Origin: Roseovarius sp.
Lineage (GTDB): Bacteria > Pseudomonadota > Alphaproteobacteria > Rhodobacterales > Rhodobacteraceae
Assembly: GCF_027019125.1 (NCBI RefSeq)
Contig: NZ_JALUXE010000027.1
Coordinates: forward strand, 591,481 to 655,480
Direction: 5' to 3'
Length of the DNA: 64,000 nucleotides
Part shown: one piece after another, positions 25,522 through 35,456 of the stretch
How the letters are laid out: each line of letters opens with the position of its first letter
Numbering within the stretch: the first letter of the stretch is position 1
The notes under the pieces: model-generated
What the model saw: only the letters and a program-made list of their open reading frames with translations
What the model was told of the DNA's origin: nothing
Database searches by the model: none
Made by a program: the position numbers and the translations under genes

Positions 25522-27066
25522 TTAATTTGGCGTCTTGATCACGATCCGTGCCGAGAGGGTTGTGGCGAGTGAGGCAAAACGCGCCTGCGCAACCTCGCCA
25601 AAGAGGGGGGCCGCCTCTTCTGACAGCCGCAATTCCAGCACCTTCTTTTGCGGGAACCATCGCAATTCCCCAAGATGCGCATTGCGCTTGAGCCAGAGCA
25701 TTGCGGCAAAGCGCATGGCCTTGCCCAGAACCTCGGCCTCGTGACGGTCCTTTTCGCTCAGCAACCCGTCCAGATCGGCAAAACGGCTGCCTTCTCGCTT
25801 GTTCGAATAGCGGTGCAGCAGCGCGAGACCCAAATACACCCGCTCTGAATGTTTGAGTCCGCCCAGATTGGCGCGGGTGGCGTTATCAAAACAGACCTCA
25901 GCCCGGTAATCGGGATGGGCGCGCCAGCTGACATCATGCAAGAGGCAGGCGGCACGGATCAGGCGGCGGCGTTCGGGTTTGGCGGATTTGAAGAGTGGCA
26001 GGATGAAATGATAGATTACCTTGCCAAATCCGGGCAGGCGCGCGTCCTTTTGCTCGGCAAAACGGCAGGCTTCGATCAGCGGGTCGCGGTCGCGCAGCAT
26101 CTGCGGCATCTGCTCGTAAAGCAGACCCTCGCGGATGCCATAGCTCGATACCGCGATGTCATGTGGTTTGAAGGTCTTGATCAGCTCGCCCAAAACCTCG
26201 GCCGCCTGCGGCACAAGCTCGATCCGCGCCATGGACACGCCAGATTGCGCGCGCAGCGTTTCGGCGTCGAGTTTCTCGATATACTTGATGGTGGCGCGCA
26301 CGTCAGCCGGGGTCATGCGGTATTCGTGCAGCACATGCAGCGGGTATTTGCGCCGCACCATGTCGATCCGGGCGATCGCCCGCCACGATCCCCCGACCAA
26401 AAAGAGGCGGTTGTTCTGCTCGCCCAGTTCGGCGCGCATGTCGTTCAGGACCTGGCGGATATAGGCGCGGCGTTCCTTCTTGCTGCCGGTCATGTCGCGC
26501 AGCTTGAGCGGGCCAAGCTGGGATGAAACCCGCGCACCCACCGTGCCGCCGTTGATTTCGGCCAGTTCCATGGACGAACCGCCGATGTCGCAGACAAGGC
26601 CATAAGAGCCGGGCCATCCCAACAGCACCCCTTGCGCTGACAGCCGCGCCTCTTCGCGCCCGTCGATCACCCAGAGTTTGAGCCCGGTTTCGCGTTCGAT
26701 ATCGGCACAGAACTCCGCGCCATCGCTGGCCTCTCGCACGGCGGCGGTGGCGACGAGGACCAGCGGGCCGGTATCCATACCCTCGGCCAGCATCTTGAAC
26801 CGCTTGAGCGCTTCGAGCGCGCGCTTGCGCCCGGTCGGGTTCAGGCGGCCGCTCTCGGACATGCCAGCCCCGAGGCCGCACATGATCTTTTCGTTGTAGA
26901 AATAGGCAGGGCTGCGCGCCGCTCCGTCAAAGACCACAAGGCGCACCGAATTGGAACCGACATCAACCACGCCCACACGGCTGAGCGCGCGGGCGGTGGG
27001 GCTATCGAACAGGGGACGGCCAAAGGGGCCGCCGTCGGGTTCTCTTGGATCGTTGGTGCCGTCCAT
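25522..27066 (-). CDS. ppx: Exopolyphosphatase / Ppx-GppA family
   Basis: A 514-residue ASKHA-fold phosphatase that removes terminal phosphates from polyphosphate (or pppGpp). The N-terminal phosphate loop GVVDVGSNSVRLVVFDG, the LVATAAVREASDGAEF segment, DIGGSSMEL and a C-terminal HD-like region (CLLHDVSWRAHPDYRAE) are present. I chose the ATG at 27064-27066 from the family start; ATGs at 27087 and 27120 are alternatives, the last overlapping ppk1 by 4 nt. It forms an operon with ppk1, the enzyme that makes its substrate. Confidence 0.92.
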   Translation of the reverse strand: MDGTNDPREPDGGPFGRPLFDSPTARALSRVGVVDVGSNSVRLVVFDGAARSPAYFYNEKIMCGLGAGMSESGRLNPTGRKRALEALKRFKMLAEGMDTGPLVLVATAAVREASDGAEFCADIERETGLKLWVIDGREEARLSAQGVLLGWPGSYGLVCDIGGSSMELAEINGGTVGARVSSQLGPLKLRDMTGSKKERRAYIRQVLNDMRAELGEQNNRLFLVGGSWRAIARIDMVRRKYPLHVLHEYRMTPADVRATIKYIEKLDAETLRAQSGVSMARIELVPQAAEVLGELIKTFKPHDIAVSSYGIREGLLYEQMPQMLRDRDPLIEACRFAEQKDARLPGFGKVIYHFILPLFKSAKPERRRLIRAACLLHDVSWRAHPDYRAEVCFDNATRANLGGLKHSERVYLGLALLHRYSNKREGSRFADLDGLLSEKDRHEAEVLGKAMRFAAMLWLKRNAHLGELRWFPQKKVLELRLSEEAAPLFGEVAQARFASLATTLSARIVIKTPN

Positions 27067-27116
27067 GTCCGTCCCAGTCTTTCGCATACTCTCTATGCGG
27101 CACGGGCGCGCGTGGG

Positions 27117-29291
27117 TCAATCCTCGGTATGGGTCAGTTTGGGCACATCCGAAGCCCCGGCTGAGCCCCGCCCCGAGAGCGATGGGTTTTCCATGAAAAA
27201 GCGGTGACAGTTAAACGCGAACATGCCCTCGATCGCGGGCGGGCGGCTAAAGCTGCCATCGGGGGCCATCACCCAGCTTTGGGCAACGTCTGCCATGTTG
27301 GCGGCCATGACCTGGCTGACGATCTGCGCCTTGACGGTGGGATTTTCGATTTCGACAAGCGTTTCAACCCGGCGGTTGAGGTTGCGGCCCATCCAGTCGG
27401 CCGAAGAGATGAAGACGCGCGCCTTTTTCGAGGGTAACCCTGCGCCATTGCCGAAACACACGATGCGAGAGTGTTCCAGAAAACGACCAATGATGGATTT
27501 CACGCGGATGTTGCTCGACAATCCCTTGATGCCGGGCCGCAATCCGCAAATCCCGCGCACAACGAGGTCGATCTTGACCCCTGCTTCTGACGCGGCATAG
27601 AGCGCGTCGATGATGTTGGGCTCGATCAGCGAGTTCATCTTGGCCCAGATTGCCGCCGGTTTGCCGGCGCGCGCATGCTCTGCCTCACGCTCGATCAGCT
27701 CCAGCAGGCGGGGCTTGAGCGACTTGGGCGAAATGGCAAGGTTTTCAAGCCCCTCGGGTTCGGCATAGCCCGACAGGTAATTGAACACCTTGGTCGCGTC
27801 TCGTCCGAGCTTGGTATCGCAGGTGAAAAAGCTGAGGTCCGTGTAGATACGCGCAGTGATCGGGTGATAATTGCCGGTGCCATAATGGGTATAAGTCACC
27901 AGGTTATCACCTTCACGGCGCACCACGGTGGAAATCTTGGCATGGGTCTTGAGGTCAATGAAACCATAGACCACATGAGCCCCGGCCCGTTCCAGTCGCC
28001 GCGATTGCCTGATGTTCGCCGCCTCGTCGAATCGCGCCTTGAGCTCCACAAGTGCCGTGACGGATTTGCCGTCTTCCGCCGCTTCGCAGAGCGCCTCGAC
28101 GATAGGAGAGTTGCGCGAGGTGCGATAGAGCGTTTGCTTGATCGCCACCACATCGGGGTCACGCGCCGCCTGCGCCAGAAACCGCACCACCATGTCGAAG
28201 GTCTCGTAGGGGTGATGCAGCAGCATGTCCTTTTGCCGGATCGCGGCGAACATGTCGCCGCCATGGTCCTGCACCCGCTCGGGCACGCGCGGGGTAAAGG
28301 GCGGCCACAGAAGATCGGGGCGCGCATCGAGCACCAGTTCCTTGAGATCGGCCAGACCGATCATGCCCTCGACCTCGACCACCTCTTCGGGAATGACGTG
28401 CAATTCCTGCATGATGACGCGGCGCAGATCCTCGGGCGCATTGGCAGAAATCTTCATCCGCACCACTTCGCCACGGCGGCGACGTTTCAGTGCCACCTCG
28501 AATTCGCGCACGAGGTCTTCGGCCTCTTCCTCGACCTCGAGATCACTGTCGCGCAGCACGCGAAAGGCGCAATGGCTCTTGTAGCGATAGCCGGGAAAGA
28601 GGCTGTGCAGATGCAGCAAGAGCAGTTCTTCGAGCGGCAGAAACCGATAGTTGCCCTCGGGCGCGGGCAGGGGGATGAAGCGCGCGATTTGCTGCGGGAT
28701 CGGCAATAGGGCCTGAAGCGGTCGCTTGTCGGCCTTTCGCTCAAGTTGCAGAGCAAGGCTGTAGCCGAGGTTGGGGATGAACGGGAACGGATGCGCAGGG
28801 TCAATCGCCAAAGGCGAGAGCACGGGAAAGGTCTTGTTGAGAAAGACATCCGCCAGATAATCCCGGTCTCCTTCCTCGATAGAGGCGTGATCGAGGATCG
28901 AAATCCTCTCGGCCTCCAGCTCGCCGCGCAGGGTATTGTAGGTCTCTTGCTGAGATGCCAGCAGCTTGCGAGCATTCTCGTTGATCAGCACAAGCTGCTC
29001 TGCCGGGGACAGGCCGTCCGCCGCCGGGGTCGTATTGCCCGCCTGCGCCAATTCCCGGAGACCTGCCACGCGCACGTTATAAAATTCATCAAGATTGGTC
29101 GCTGAAATCGACAAGAACCTCAGCCGCTCCAACAGTGGAACGCGGCTGTTCTGGGCTTCTTCCAGCACTCGCCAGTTGAACCCCAGCCAACTGAGCTCAC
29201 GATTAAAGAAACGCCCCGGGCCGGTCGGATCCAGATCGGGCATTTCGACGGCTTCGGGGGCGGGGTGCTTGAGGAAATCTGCTTGGGTCAT
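27117..29291 (-). CDS. ppk1: Polyphosphate kinase 1
   Basis: A 724-residue enzyme that reversibly polymerises the gamma phosphate of ATP into polyphosphate. The N domain ([16 protein letters not shown]), head domain and two C-terminal phospholipase-D-like domains are all present. The autophosphorylated histidine is in THYGTGNYH (near residue 469). Other motifs are IKQTLYRTS and [14 protein letters not shown]. It is upstream of ppx on the same strand. No clear Shine-Dalgarno sequence is seen before the first ATG. Confidence 0.96.
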   Translation of the reverse strand: MTQADFLKHPAPEAVEMPDLDPTGPGRFFNRELSWLGFNWRVLEEAQNSRVPLLERLRFLSISATNLDEFYNVRVAGLRELAQAGNTTPAADGLSPAEQLVLINENARKLLASQQETYNTLRGELEAERISILDHASIEEGDRDYLADVFLNKTFPVLSPLAIDPAHPFPFIPNLGYSLALQLERKADKRPLQALLPIPQQIARFIPLPAPEGNYRFLPLEELLLLHLHSLFPGYRYKSHCAFRVLRDSDLEVEEEAEDLVREFEVALKRRRRGEVVRMKISANAPEDLRRVIMQELHVIPEEVVEVEGMIGLADLKELVLDARPDLLWPPFTPRVPERVQDHGGDMFAAIRQKDMLLHHPYETFDMVVRFLAQAARDPDVVAIKQTLYRTSRNSPIVEALCEAAEDGKSVTALVELKARFDEAANIRQSRRLERAGAHVVYGFIDLKTHAKISTVVRREGDNLVTYTHYGTGNYHPITARIYTDLSFFTCDTKLGRDATKVFNYLSGYAEPEGLENLAISPKSLKPRLLELIEREAEHARAGKPAAIWAKMNSLIEPNIIDALYAASEAGVKIDLVVRGICGLRPGIKGLSSNIRVKSIIGRFLEHSRIVCFGNGAGLPSKKARVFISSADWMGRNLNRRVETLVEIENPTVKAQIVSQVMAANMADVAQSWVMAPDGSFSRPPAIEGMFAFNCHRFFMENPSLSGRGSAGASDVPKLTHTED

Positions 29292-29340
29292 GGGGCGCTT
29301 ATGGCGTTGAGATGTAACGGAACGGTAACGCAGCGTGGCG

Positions 29341-30018
29341 CTAACGCGCTAATTTGTCCAGCACTTGCGCGGCGAGCACTCGGGTGACTGCGCGGCCTTC
29401 CGCAAGAGCCGTGGAATCGAGCGTCGCGACCACCTCTCGTGCCATATCAAAGGATCGATCCATGCGCCGCGCGAGATAGGGAATCGTGTCTGGGCTGGGG
29501 GCAATCTGGCGGTCGGCGAAGAGCTTGGTCAGTACGGCAGCCAAGAGGGCATCATCGGGCGCGCGCAGTTGGGTCAGCATCGTGCCCTGCATGCGGCTTT
29601 GCAGATCGGGCAGGCCGAGTGACCAGAGGTTCGGCGGGCGCTCGGCCGTCAGCAAGAGGGCGTGCCCTTCGGCCAATACGAGATTGTGCAGGTGAAAGAG
29701 CGCTTCTTCGGCCTGGCGATCACCTGCTAACTGATCGGCATCCTCAACGGCGATCGCGCCGGTCGCGAGCGTGGGAATATCGACCTGCGACAGGTCCTTG
29801 GCTGCGACGATCCGTGCGCCTGAGAGGGCGGCCCAGACATGCGCCAGATGGGTCTTGCCCGCGCCGGGAGGACCCGCAAGTATCAGCTTGCGTCCGGGCC
29901 AGCCCTGCCAGCCCTCGATCATGGCCACCGCTTCGGCATTTGCGGGCGAGACAAAGAAATCCTCGCGCCCCAGTGCCGTACGCACCGGCAGGTCAAAGCT
30001 GAGTTGGCGCGGAGTCAT
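29341..30018 (-). CDS. hdaA: DnaA-like ATPase, HdaA (regulatory inactivation of DnaA)
   Basis: A 225-residue AAA+ protein related to DnaA domain III but lacking its DNA-binding domain. The P-loop GPPGAGKT is at residues 49-56, the Walker B-like AIAVEDAD near 94-101, and the N-terminus QLSFDLPVR resembles the clamp-binding motif that tethers Hda to DnaN. The predicted role is to promote ATP hydrolysis by DnaA after initiation. The ATG at 30016-30018 overlaps the upstream AI-2E gene by 4 nt. Confidence 0.88.
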   Translation of the reverse strand: MTPRQLSFDLPVRTALGREDFFVSPANAEAVAMIEGWQGWPGRKLILAGPPGAGKTHLAHVWAALSGARIVAAKDLSQVDIPTLATGAIAVEDADQLAGDRQAEEALFHLHNLVLAEGHALLLTAERPPNLWSLGLPDLQSRMQGTMLTQLRAPDDALLAAVLTKLFADRQIAPSPDTIPYLARRMDRSFDMAREVVATLDSTALAEGRAVTRVLAAQVLDKLAR

Positions 30019-31082
30019 TCGCGGTCGATACTTTCCAGGCCGCGATAGAGGCGGCTGTCGCGATACTGCTCCAATGCAAAGCGGGCGATCACACCGAGCG
30101 ATGCGGCCACCGGTACCGCTACAAGCATCCCGACAAAGCCAAAGAGGGCACCAAAGGCCGAGAGCGCGAAGATCAGCCAGACCGGGTGCAGTCCCACCGA
30201 CGAGCCCACCAGCTTGGGTGTCAGAAAATTGCCTTCGATCACCTGCCCGGAGATAAAGACGGCGGCCACCAACCCGACGCTGACCCAATCCCCCCAGAAC
30301 TGGAACAGCGCGAGCCCCACCGCCAACACGCCGCCGACGATGGACCCGACATAGGGGATGAACGTGATCAGGCCCGCAATCGCGCCCACCACGAGGCCGA
30401 ATTGCAACCCCACGAGCATGAGCGCGACCGCGTAATAGGTGCCCAAGATCAGACAGACGGTGCCCATGCCGCGGATGAAACTGGCCAGCGTATTGTCGAT
30501 CTGGCCTGCCAGTCTGCGGATCACAGGGGCATGGTCGCGCGGCAAAAGATTGTCGATCTCGGCAACCATGTGATCCCAGTCATACAGCAGATAAACTGCC
30601 ACAACGGGGACAATCACAATCAATACCAGTATGTTGACCATGGAAGCGGCAGAGCTGAGGATCGTCTCGAGCAACTGGCCACCACGTTCACGAATGGTTT
30701 CACCCACGGACAGAAGTGTCTTGTTCAGCGCCGAGTCAGGATCGAATAGCGTCGGGAAATGGGTGCTGAGAAAGCCATGTAGATCGCGCGCCAGCTCAGG
30801 CACCACGTTGAAGAGGGCCACAGTTTGATTGACGAGCGTTGGCACGATCAGCAGGGCGATCACGACAAAGGCCAGAATGGCGATCAGCGTGATGACCACG
30901 ACAGAGGCGGCGCGACTTAGGCCCAGCCTCTCCAAACGGTCTGCCACCGGATCAAGGAAATAGGCAATGGCTCCGCCCAGAACAAACGGCAGGATCACGT
31001 CCCCGAGGAACCATAATAGCACAAAAAACACGGCCGTGGCCGCGCCCCAATATTTGATCTGTTCCCGGACGGGGAGCGCCAT
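30015..31082 (-). CDS. AI-2E family transporter (PerM-like)
   Basis: A 355-residue inner-membrane protein with about eight helices: two near the N-terminus, two after a ~100-residue loop (VNILVLIVIVPVVAVYLLYDWD), and a C-terminal block (YAVALMLVGLQFGLVVGAIAGLITFIPYVGS). The PYVGS and VGLHPVWLIFALSAFGALFGFVG segments are family signatures. Members transport diverse substrates; autoinducer-2 export is not implied. A strong AGGAGG precedes the ATG. It is co-transcribed with hdaA. Confidence 0.9.
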   Translation of the reverse strand: MALPVREQIKYWGAATAVFFVLLWFLGDVILPFVLGGAIAYFLDPVADRLERLGLSRAASVVVITLIAILAFVVIALLIVPTLVNQTVALFNVVPELARDLHGFLSTHFPTLFDPDSALNKTLLSVGETIRERGGQLLETILSSAASMVNILVLIVIVPVVAVYLLYDWDHMVAEIDNLLPRDHAPVIRRLAGQIDNTLASFIRGMGTVCLILGTYYAVALMLVGLQFGLVVGAIAGLITFIPYVGSIVGGVLAVGLALFQFWGDWVSVGLVAAVFISGQVIEGNFLTPKLVGSSVGLHPVWLIFALSAFGALFGFVGMLVAVPVAASLGVIARFALEQYRDSRLYRGLESIDRE

Positions 31083-31170
31083 GGTTCGCCTCCTGATGCA
31101 CGCCCTATGTCATGGTTTGAGCATTTGGTTTCAAGGGGAAACGCGAGGGAGGCGCGAAACCGAAAATAGT

Positions 31171-31193
31171 ATCGCGCCCTGTGCGGGCGCGAT
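31171..31193 (-). terminator. Hairpin terminator downstream of the cold-shock gene
   Basis: A perfect 9-bp stem ATCGCGCCC / GGGCGCGAT with a 5-nt loop, followed on the minus strand by ACTATTTTC. Two smaller hairpins (31207-31225 and 31226-31239) lie between it and the csp stop codon. Confidence 0.65.
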
Positions 31194-31244
31194 GAGGATG
31201 CGGAAGGGGAGTTTTCTCAACTCCCGACCGGTCTCGGTCGATGC

Positions 31245-31451
31245 TCAGGCGAGAACGATGTTGGAAGCGGACTCGCGCCCGTCGCGGCCTGCTTCGACGT
31301 CGAACTTGACCTTCTGATTGTCGGCAAGGCCGGTCAGGCCTGCGCGCTCAACCGCGCTGATGTGCACGAATACATCCTTGCCGCCGCCATCGGGCGCGAT
31401 GAAGCCGTAGCCTTTGGTGGCATTGAACCATTTCACGGTGCCAGTCGCCAT
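31245..31451 (-). CDS. cspA: Cold-shock domain protein
   Basis: A 68-residue single OB-fold nucleic-acid-binding protein. RNP1 KGYGFIAPD (residues ~13-21) and RNP2 DVFVHISAV (~27-35) are present; these proteins melt RNA structure. The ATG at 31449-31451 has AGAAGGA about 9 nt upstream. A TTG three codons earlier overlaps the ribosome site and is rejected. The ~100-nt leader up to the next gene is long for so small a gene, as seen with thermoregulated csp mRNAs. The paralogue symbol is uncertain. Confidence 0.92.
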   Translation of the reverse strand: MATGTVKWFNATKGYGFIAPDGGGKDVFVHISAVERAGLTGLADNQKVKFDVEAGRDGRESASNIVLA

Positions 31452-31602
31452 CTTACTCAATCCTTCTGTATTTGTTGCCCGCGGAAGTGCGGCAACCCGG
31501 CAAAGTCATACAAGATCGAGTGACTGAGCCGAGAAGGACAGATGGTCGATAGTGGTAACGTCGCACGACAAAATATGCCAATTCACCGTGCGAAAATCAA
31601 GA

Positions 31603-32157
31603 TTACAGAACCGTGACAACCGTTCCGATGGGCACGCGGTCGTAGAGATCCTGCACATGCTCGTTGATCATCCGGATACAGCCGTTCGAGACAGATCGCC
31701 CGATGGACGAAGGCTGTGTCGTGCCGTGAATCCGGTAGTAGGTGTCGCGCCCGTTCTGGAAAAGGTAAAGCGCGCGCGACCCAAGCGGATTGTCCGTTCC
31801 GCCGGGCTGCACATAGTCATTGCCCTTGAACCGCCCGTAGGCGGCGGGATCGCGTTCGATCATTTCGTTCGTCGGGCGCCATGTCGGCCATTTCTTCTTG
31901 ACGTCGATTGTGGCGGTGCCGGTGAACTCCAGCCCGGCCTTGCCCACGCCTACGCCGTAACGGCGTGCGCGACCGGGTTCTGTTACGAAGTAGAGAAAAT
32001 GCGCGCGCGGCAGCACGATCAGCTGGCCGGGTTGATAAACGGGATCGAAAGAGACCTCCTGCGGCATGAAGCGCGGATCAACCTCAAAGGCATTGGCAAC
32101 GGATGCAGTGCCCAAGGCAGCGAGACCAGTGGCCATGAAAGTGCGGCGATGGATCAT
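31603..32157 (-). CDS. L,D-transpeptidase (YkuD domain)
   Basis: A 184-residue exported enzyme. The N-terminus MIHRRTFMATGLAALGTASVANA contains RR and ends in an AxA signal-peptidase site. The YkuD domain follows, with the catalytic region RIHGTTQPSSIG...SNGCIRM: His near 144 and Cys near 159. It cross-links or anchors peptidoglycan stems through meso-DAP. It is a single gene, with a GGAGGTTCCCA ribosome site. Confidence 0.92.
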   Translation of the reverse strand: MIHRRTFMATGLAALGTASVANAFEVDPRFMPQEVSFDPVYQPGQLIVLPRAHFLYFVTEPGRARRYGVGVGKAGLEFTGTATIDVKKKWPTWRPTNEMIERDPAAYGRFKGNDYVQPGGTDNPLGSRALYLFQNGRDTYYRIHGTTQPSSIGRSVSNGCIRMINEHVQDLYDRVPIGTVVTVL

Positions 32158-32276
32158 TGGGAACCTCCTGAGAATACCACTCCAGTTATAGGAGGGGTCT
32201 TGGTGGGGTGAAAAATCAAAACGCGCTTGTTCCCCGCATTATGGCCGAACTGTTGCGCTCGGGTCGCGTGCGCCTG

Positions 32277-32369
32277 TCAAATCGCCGCCCAATCGTTGAA
32301 CCGGTAGGGCATGAATTCGCGATTTCTGCGTGCAGGCGCGGGGCGATAGAGGGATTTGCGGCGAGTCAT
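32277..32369 (-). CDS. 30-residue small protein
   Basis: A short ORF with the start ATG at 32367-32369 directly behind GAGGAGACCAAG, one of the best ribosome sites in the window. The 30 residues begin MTRRKSLYRPAPARRN and end REFMPYRFNDWAAI. The N-terminal half is strongly basic (Arg/Lys) and the C-terminus aromatic, ending at TGA 32277-32279. It sits alone between the L,D-transpeptidase and the Bcr/CflA exporter. No function is known to me. The ribosome site and the ordered composition argue that it is real. Confidence 0.68.
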   Translation of the reverse strand: MTRRKSLYRPAPARRNREFMPYRFNDWAAI

Positions 32370-32461
32370 CTTGGTCTCCTCTCATGTCGGTCCCATAGAC
32401 TTGGGGGCAGGGTCGGGATCAGGCCAGAGGGGATAAAGAACTCGTGATCTGCAGTGACCGG

Positions 32462-33682
32462 CTATGTCGACAGCCCCAGTCTGCGTTCCCGGCGGATTAC
32501 CGCGAGGATCGTCGCGATCGCGGCAAGTGCCGTCGAGAGCATCAGCCCAAGCAGGGCATAGGTCCCACTGCCGGGGGTCAGCAGTGTGCCTGCGAGCGCC
32601 GAGAGAGCCGCGCCGATGCCGATCATCAGCGCCCCCGACAGCCCGCTTGCCGTGCCTGCGAGGTCTGGGCGGATCGAGAGGGCCCCGGCAGTGGCGTTGG
32701 GGATCACCATGCCGTTGCCCAGGCCCATGAATGTCATCAGCCCAAAGAACGTCAACGGCGTACCCAAGCCCACAAGAAACAGCATGAGATTGAGCGCGAT
32801 ACCGCCTGCGTTGAACAGCGTGCCCCACAGCACCATGCGGTTGACGCCAATCCTCATGGAAAACCGCCCCGAGGCAAAATTGCCCAGAAAATACCCGATC
32901 GCAGGTGCACCGAACAACAGCCCCAGAGTGGACGGAGGCAGGCCGAACACGCGATCTCCGACAAAGGGCGCGCCGCCCAGATAGGCAAAGAACGCCCCCG
33001 AGCTCAGCCCCGCCGCCAGTGCATAGCCCCAGAAACGGCGCGACGTCAGAAGGGCAGGATAATCCCGGAACTGTTGCATCAGGGTTCGCCCCGAGAGCGG
33101 CGCGGTCTCGCCCAGGTCTCGCCAGCAGACCACAAACAGCGCGGCCCCAAGCACGAAGAGCGCCCAGAAATTTGCCTGCCAGCCAAAGGCCTCATCCAAC
33201 TGCCCGCCAAAGGCCGGGCCGATCATTGGCACAACGGCCATACCCATGGTTACATAGCCGATCATCGAGGCCGCGCGGTCTTGGGGCACCATATCCCGCA
33301 CGATGGCGCGTGACAGGACCATGGCGACCACCACGCTTGCCTGAACCATGCGAAAGGTCAGAAAAACCGTAACATTGGGGGCAAAGATGCAGCCCAAGGT
33401 CGCCACAAGAAAGAGGCCGAGCCCCCAGAGGATGACCGGCCGGCGCCCCCACCGATCCGAGATTGGTCCCATCAGCAGTTGCAGCGCGGCATTGACCCCA
33501 AGATAGAGGGCAACCGACAATTGGATCAGCCGGTATTCGGTGTTGAAATGCGCGGTCATCCCCGGCAGGCTGGGGAGAAAGATGTTCATGGCAAGGGCCG
33601 ACAGTCCCGCCAGAAGGATCAGCGTCGAAAGATGCGGCGGGGTGGTGCGGTCGAGATACTTGGGTGTCTGAGCGCGGGTCAT
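32462..33682 (-). CDS. Bcr/CflA family multidrug MFS exporter
   Basis: A 406-residue major facilitator with 12 predicted helices. The first helix STLILLAGLSALAMNIFLPSLPGM and the motif A-like LMGPISDRWGRRPVILWG (residues ~70-88) are typical of the Bcr/CflA drug:proton antiporters, as is the DMVPQDRAASMIGYVTMGM segment. The substrate is unknown. It diverges from pccB, and both promoters must lie in the 169-nt AT-rich spacer. Confidence 0.9.
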   Translation of the reverse strand: MTRAQTPKYLDRTTPPHLSTLILLAGLSALAMNIFLPSLPGMTAHFNTEYRLIQLSVALYLGVNAALQLLMGPISDRWGRRPVILWGLGLFLVATLGCIFAPNVTVFLTFRMVQASVVVAMVLSRAIVRDMVPQDRAASMIGYVTMGMAVVPMIGPAFGGQLDEAFGWQANFWALFVLGAALFVVCWRDLGETAPLSGRTLMQQFRDYPALLTSRRFWGYALAAGLSSGAFFAYLGGAPFVGDRVFGLPPSTLGLLFGAPAIGYFLGNFASGRFSMRIGVNRMVLWGTLFNAGGIALNLMLFLVGLGTPLTFFGLMTFMGLGNGMVIPNATAGALSIRPDLAGTASGLSGALMIGIGAALSALAGTLLTPGSGTYALLGLMLSTALAAIATILAVIRRERRLGLST

Positions 33683-33763
33683 GGCGCATGGCTAGGAGCG
33701 GCCCGCGGGGAAGTCCACCAGGCAACTCGTGAATTCGCAATTTTACAGATATTCAGAATATTA

Positions 33764-33781
33764 TTTGCGATGATTTGCAAA
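33764..33781 (+). promoter_or_regulatory. TTTGC-type motif pair upstream of pccB
   Basis: TTTGCGAT (33764-33771) and TTTGCAAA (33774-33781) lie 71-88 nt before the pccB start, with another TTTGC immediately following and TTCGCAAT at 33734. As I recall, the regulator PccR of Rhodobacter sphaeroides binds paired TTTGCAAA elements 4 nt apart before pccB. Here the pair is degenerate with 2-nt spacing, so this is a tentative call. Confidence 0.4.
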
Positions 33782-33851
33782 TTTGCCCAATTCTGCTTTG
33801 AGCCAATGCTCACAAACTCTATGCTGCGCGCAACATCGCAAGGGGAGTGCC

Positions 33852-35384
33852 ATGAAAGACATCCTTCAGGAATTGGAGAACCGCCGCGCCGAAGCCCGCT
33901 TGGGAGGGGGTGAGCGCCGTATCGAAGCGCAGCATGCCAAGGGCAAACTGACGGCTCGCGAGCGGGTCGAATTGCTGCTCGATGAGGGCAGCTTTGAAGA
34001 GTTCGACATGTTCAAGGCGCATCGGTGCACCGACTTCGGGATGGAGAAAGAGCGGCCCTATGGCGATGGCGTGATCACCGGCTGGGGCACGATCAACGGT
34101 CGCATGGTCTATGTCTTTTCGCAGGATTTTACCGTTTTTGGCGGCTCCCTGTCGGAAACCCATGCCGAGAAAATCTGCAAGATCATGGATATGGCGATGC
34201 AGAACGGCGCGCCAGTCATCGGCATCAACGATTCGGGTGGCGCGCGGATTCAGGAGGGTGTCGCCAGCCTTGCAGGCTATGCCGAGGTGTTTCAGCGCAA
34301 TATCATGGCCAGCGGCGTCGTTCCGCAGATCAGCCTGATCATGGGCCCCTGCGCGGGTGGCGCTGTGTATAGCCCGGCCATGACCGATTTCATTTTCATG
34401 GTGCGTGACAGTTCCTACATGTTCGTGACGGGGCCCGATGTGGTCAAGACCGTGACCAACGAGGTGGTCACCGCCGAGGAACTGGGTGGCGCATCGACGC
34501 ATACCCGCAAGTCGAGCGTGGCTGACGGGGCGTTCGAAAATGATGTCGAGGCCCTGGCCGAAGTGCGGCGTCTGGTGGATTTCCTGCCGCTCAACAACCG
34601 CGAGAAGCCTCCCGTGCGTCCCTTCTTCGACGAGCCGGGACGTGTGGAGCAGAGCCTCGATACGCTGATCCCCGACAATGCCAACACCCCCTATGACATG
34701 AAGGAACTGATCCTCAAGGTCGCGGACGAGGCGGATTTCTACGAGATTCAGGCAGAATTCGCCAAGAACATCATCACCGGCTTCATTCGTCTTGAAGGGC
34801 AGACCGTGGGGGTCGTGGCCAATCAGCCGATGGTGCTGGCGGGGTGTCTCGACATCGACAGCAGCCGCAAGGCGGCGCGGTTCGTGCGGTTCTGCGATGC
34901 CTTCGAGATTCCGATCCTGACCTTTGTCGATGTGCCGGGCTTCCTTCCGGGCACGGGTCAGGAATATGGCGGCGTGATCAAGCATGGCGCGAAACTTCTC
35001 TTTGCCTATGGCGAAGCCACGGTGCCGAAGGTGACGGTCATCACCCGCAAAGCCTATGGTGGGGCCTATGATGTGATGGCCTCCAAACATCTGCGGGGCG
35101 ATTTCAACTATGCCTGGCCAACGGCAGAAATTGCGGTGATGGGGGCAAAGGGTGCCACCGAAATTATCCACCGCGCCGACTTGGGATCACCCGAAAAGAT
35201 CGCGGCGCATACCAAGGATTACGAGGGCCGCTTTGCCAATCCTTTCGTGGCCGCCGAGCGTGGTTTTATCGACGAGGTGATTCAGCCGCGCAGCACGCGG
35301 ATGCGCGTCAGCCGGGCGTTTGCGTCTTTGCGCAACAAGAAGCTCAGCAACCCATGGAAAAAGCACGATAACATTCCGCTCTGA
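33852..35384 (+). CDS. pccB: Propionyl-CoA carboxylase, beta (carboxyltransferase) subunit
   Basis: A 510-residue carboxyltransferase that moves CO2 from carboxybiotin to propionyl-CoA, giving methylmalonyl-CoA. Landmarks are [18 protein letters not shown], the oxyanion-hole regions [12 protein letters not shown] and [12 protein letters not shown], and [16 protein letters not shown]. The acyl-CoA pocket has the usual Asp in AKKAR...[16 protein letters not shown] [21 protein letters not shown] precedes the ATG at 33852. It works with pccA, 2.4 kb downstream, separated by five small genes. Confidence 0.96.
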   Translation: MKDILQELENRRAEARLGGGERRIEAQHAKGKLTARERVELLLDEGSFEEFDMFKAHRCTDFGMEKERPYGDGVITGWGTINGRMVYVFSQDFTVFGGSLSETHAEKICKIMDMAMQNGAPVIGINDSGGARIQEGVASLAGYAEVFQRNIMASGVVPQISLIMGPCAGGAVYSPAMTDFIFMVRDSSYMFVTGPDVVKTVTNEVVTAEELGGASTHTRKSSVADGAFENDVEALAEVRRLVDFLPLNNREKPPVRPFFDEPGRVEQSLDTLIPDNANTPYDMKELILKVADEADFYEIQAEFAKNIITGFIRLEGQTVGVVANQPMVLAGCLDIDSSRKAARFVRFCDAFEIPILTFVDVPGFLPGTGQEYGGVIKHGAKLLFAYGEATVPKVTVITRKAYGGAYDVMASKHLRGDFNYAWPTAEIAVMGAKGATEIIHRADLGSPEKIAAHTKDYEGRFANPFVAAERGFIDEVIQPRSTRMRVSRAFASLRNKKLSNPWKKHDNIPL

Positions 35385-35396
35385 GGGCGACGGACC

Positions 35397-35442
35397 GGGG
35401 GCTCTGCCCCCAGACCCCCGAGGTATTTGTGGCCAGATGAAG
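35397..35442 (+). repeat. GC hairpin plus CCCGAGGTATTT intergenic repeat
   Basis: A GGGGGC-TCT-GCCCCC hairpin at 35397-35411, followed by AGACC-CCCGAGGTATTTG and TGGCCAGATGAAG. The form is that of a repeat I recall as common between genes of Roseobacter-group genomes. The 12-mer CCCGAGGTATTT recurs at 36987-36998. It lies between pccB and the next gene and could attenuate read-through. Confidence 0.6.
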
Positions 35443-35456
35443 CACGGAGGAGCAAC

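Noticed and set aside
27675..28709. Plus-strand open frame opposite ppk1
   Set aside because: Antisense to ppk1, with low-complexity His/Arg-rich composition and no motif.
32208..32447. 79-codon plus-strand frame in the spacer near 32.3 kb
   Set aside because: No ribosome site, and it covers the better supported 30-codon minus-strand gene.
33819..35171. 450-codon minus-strand frame opposite pccB
   Set aside because: Reverse-strand artefact of GC-rich codon use; pccB is complete and well conserved.
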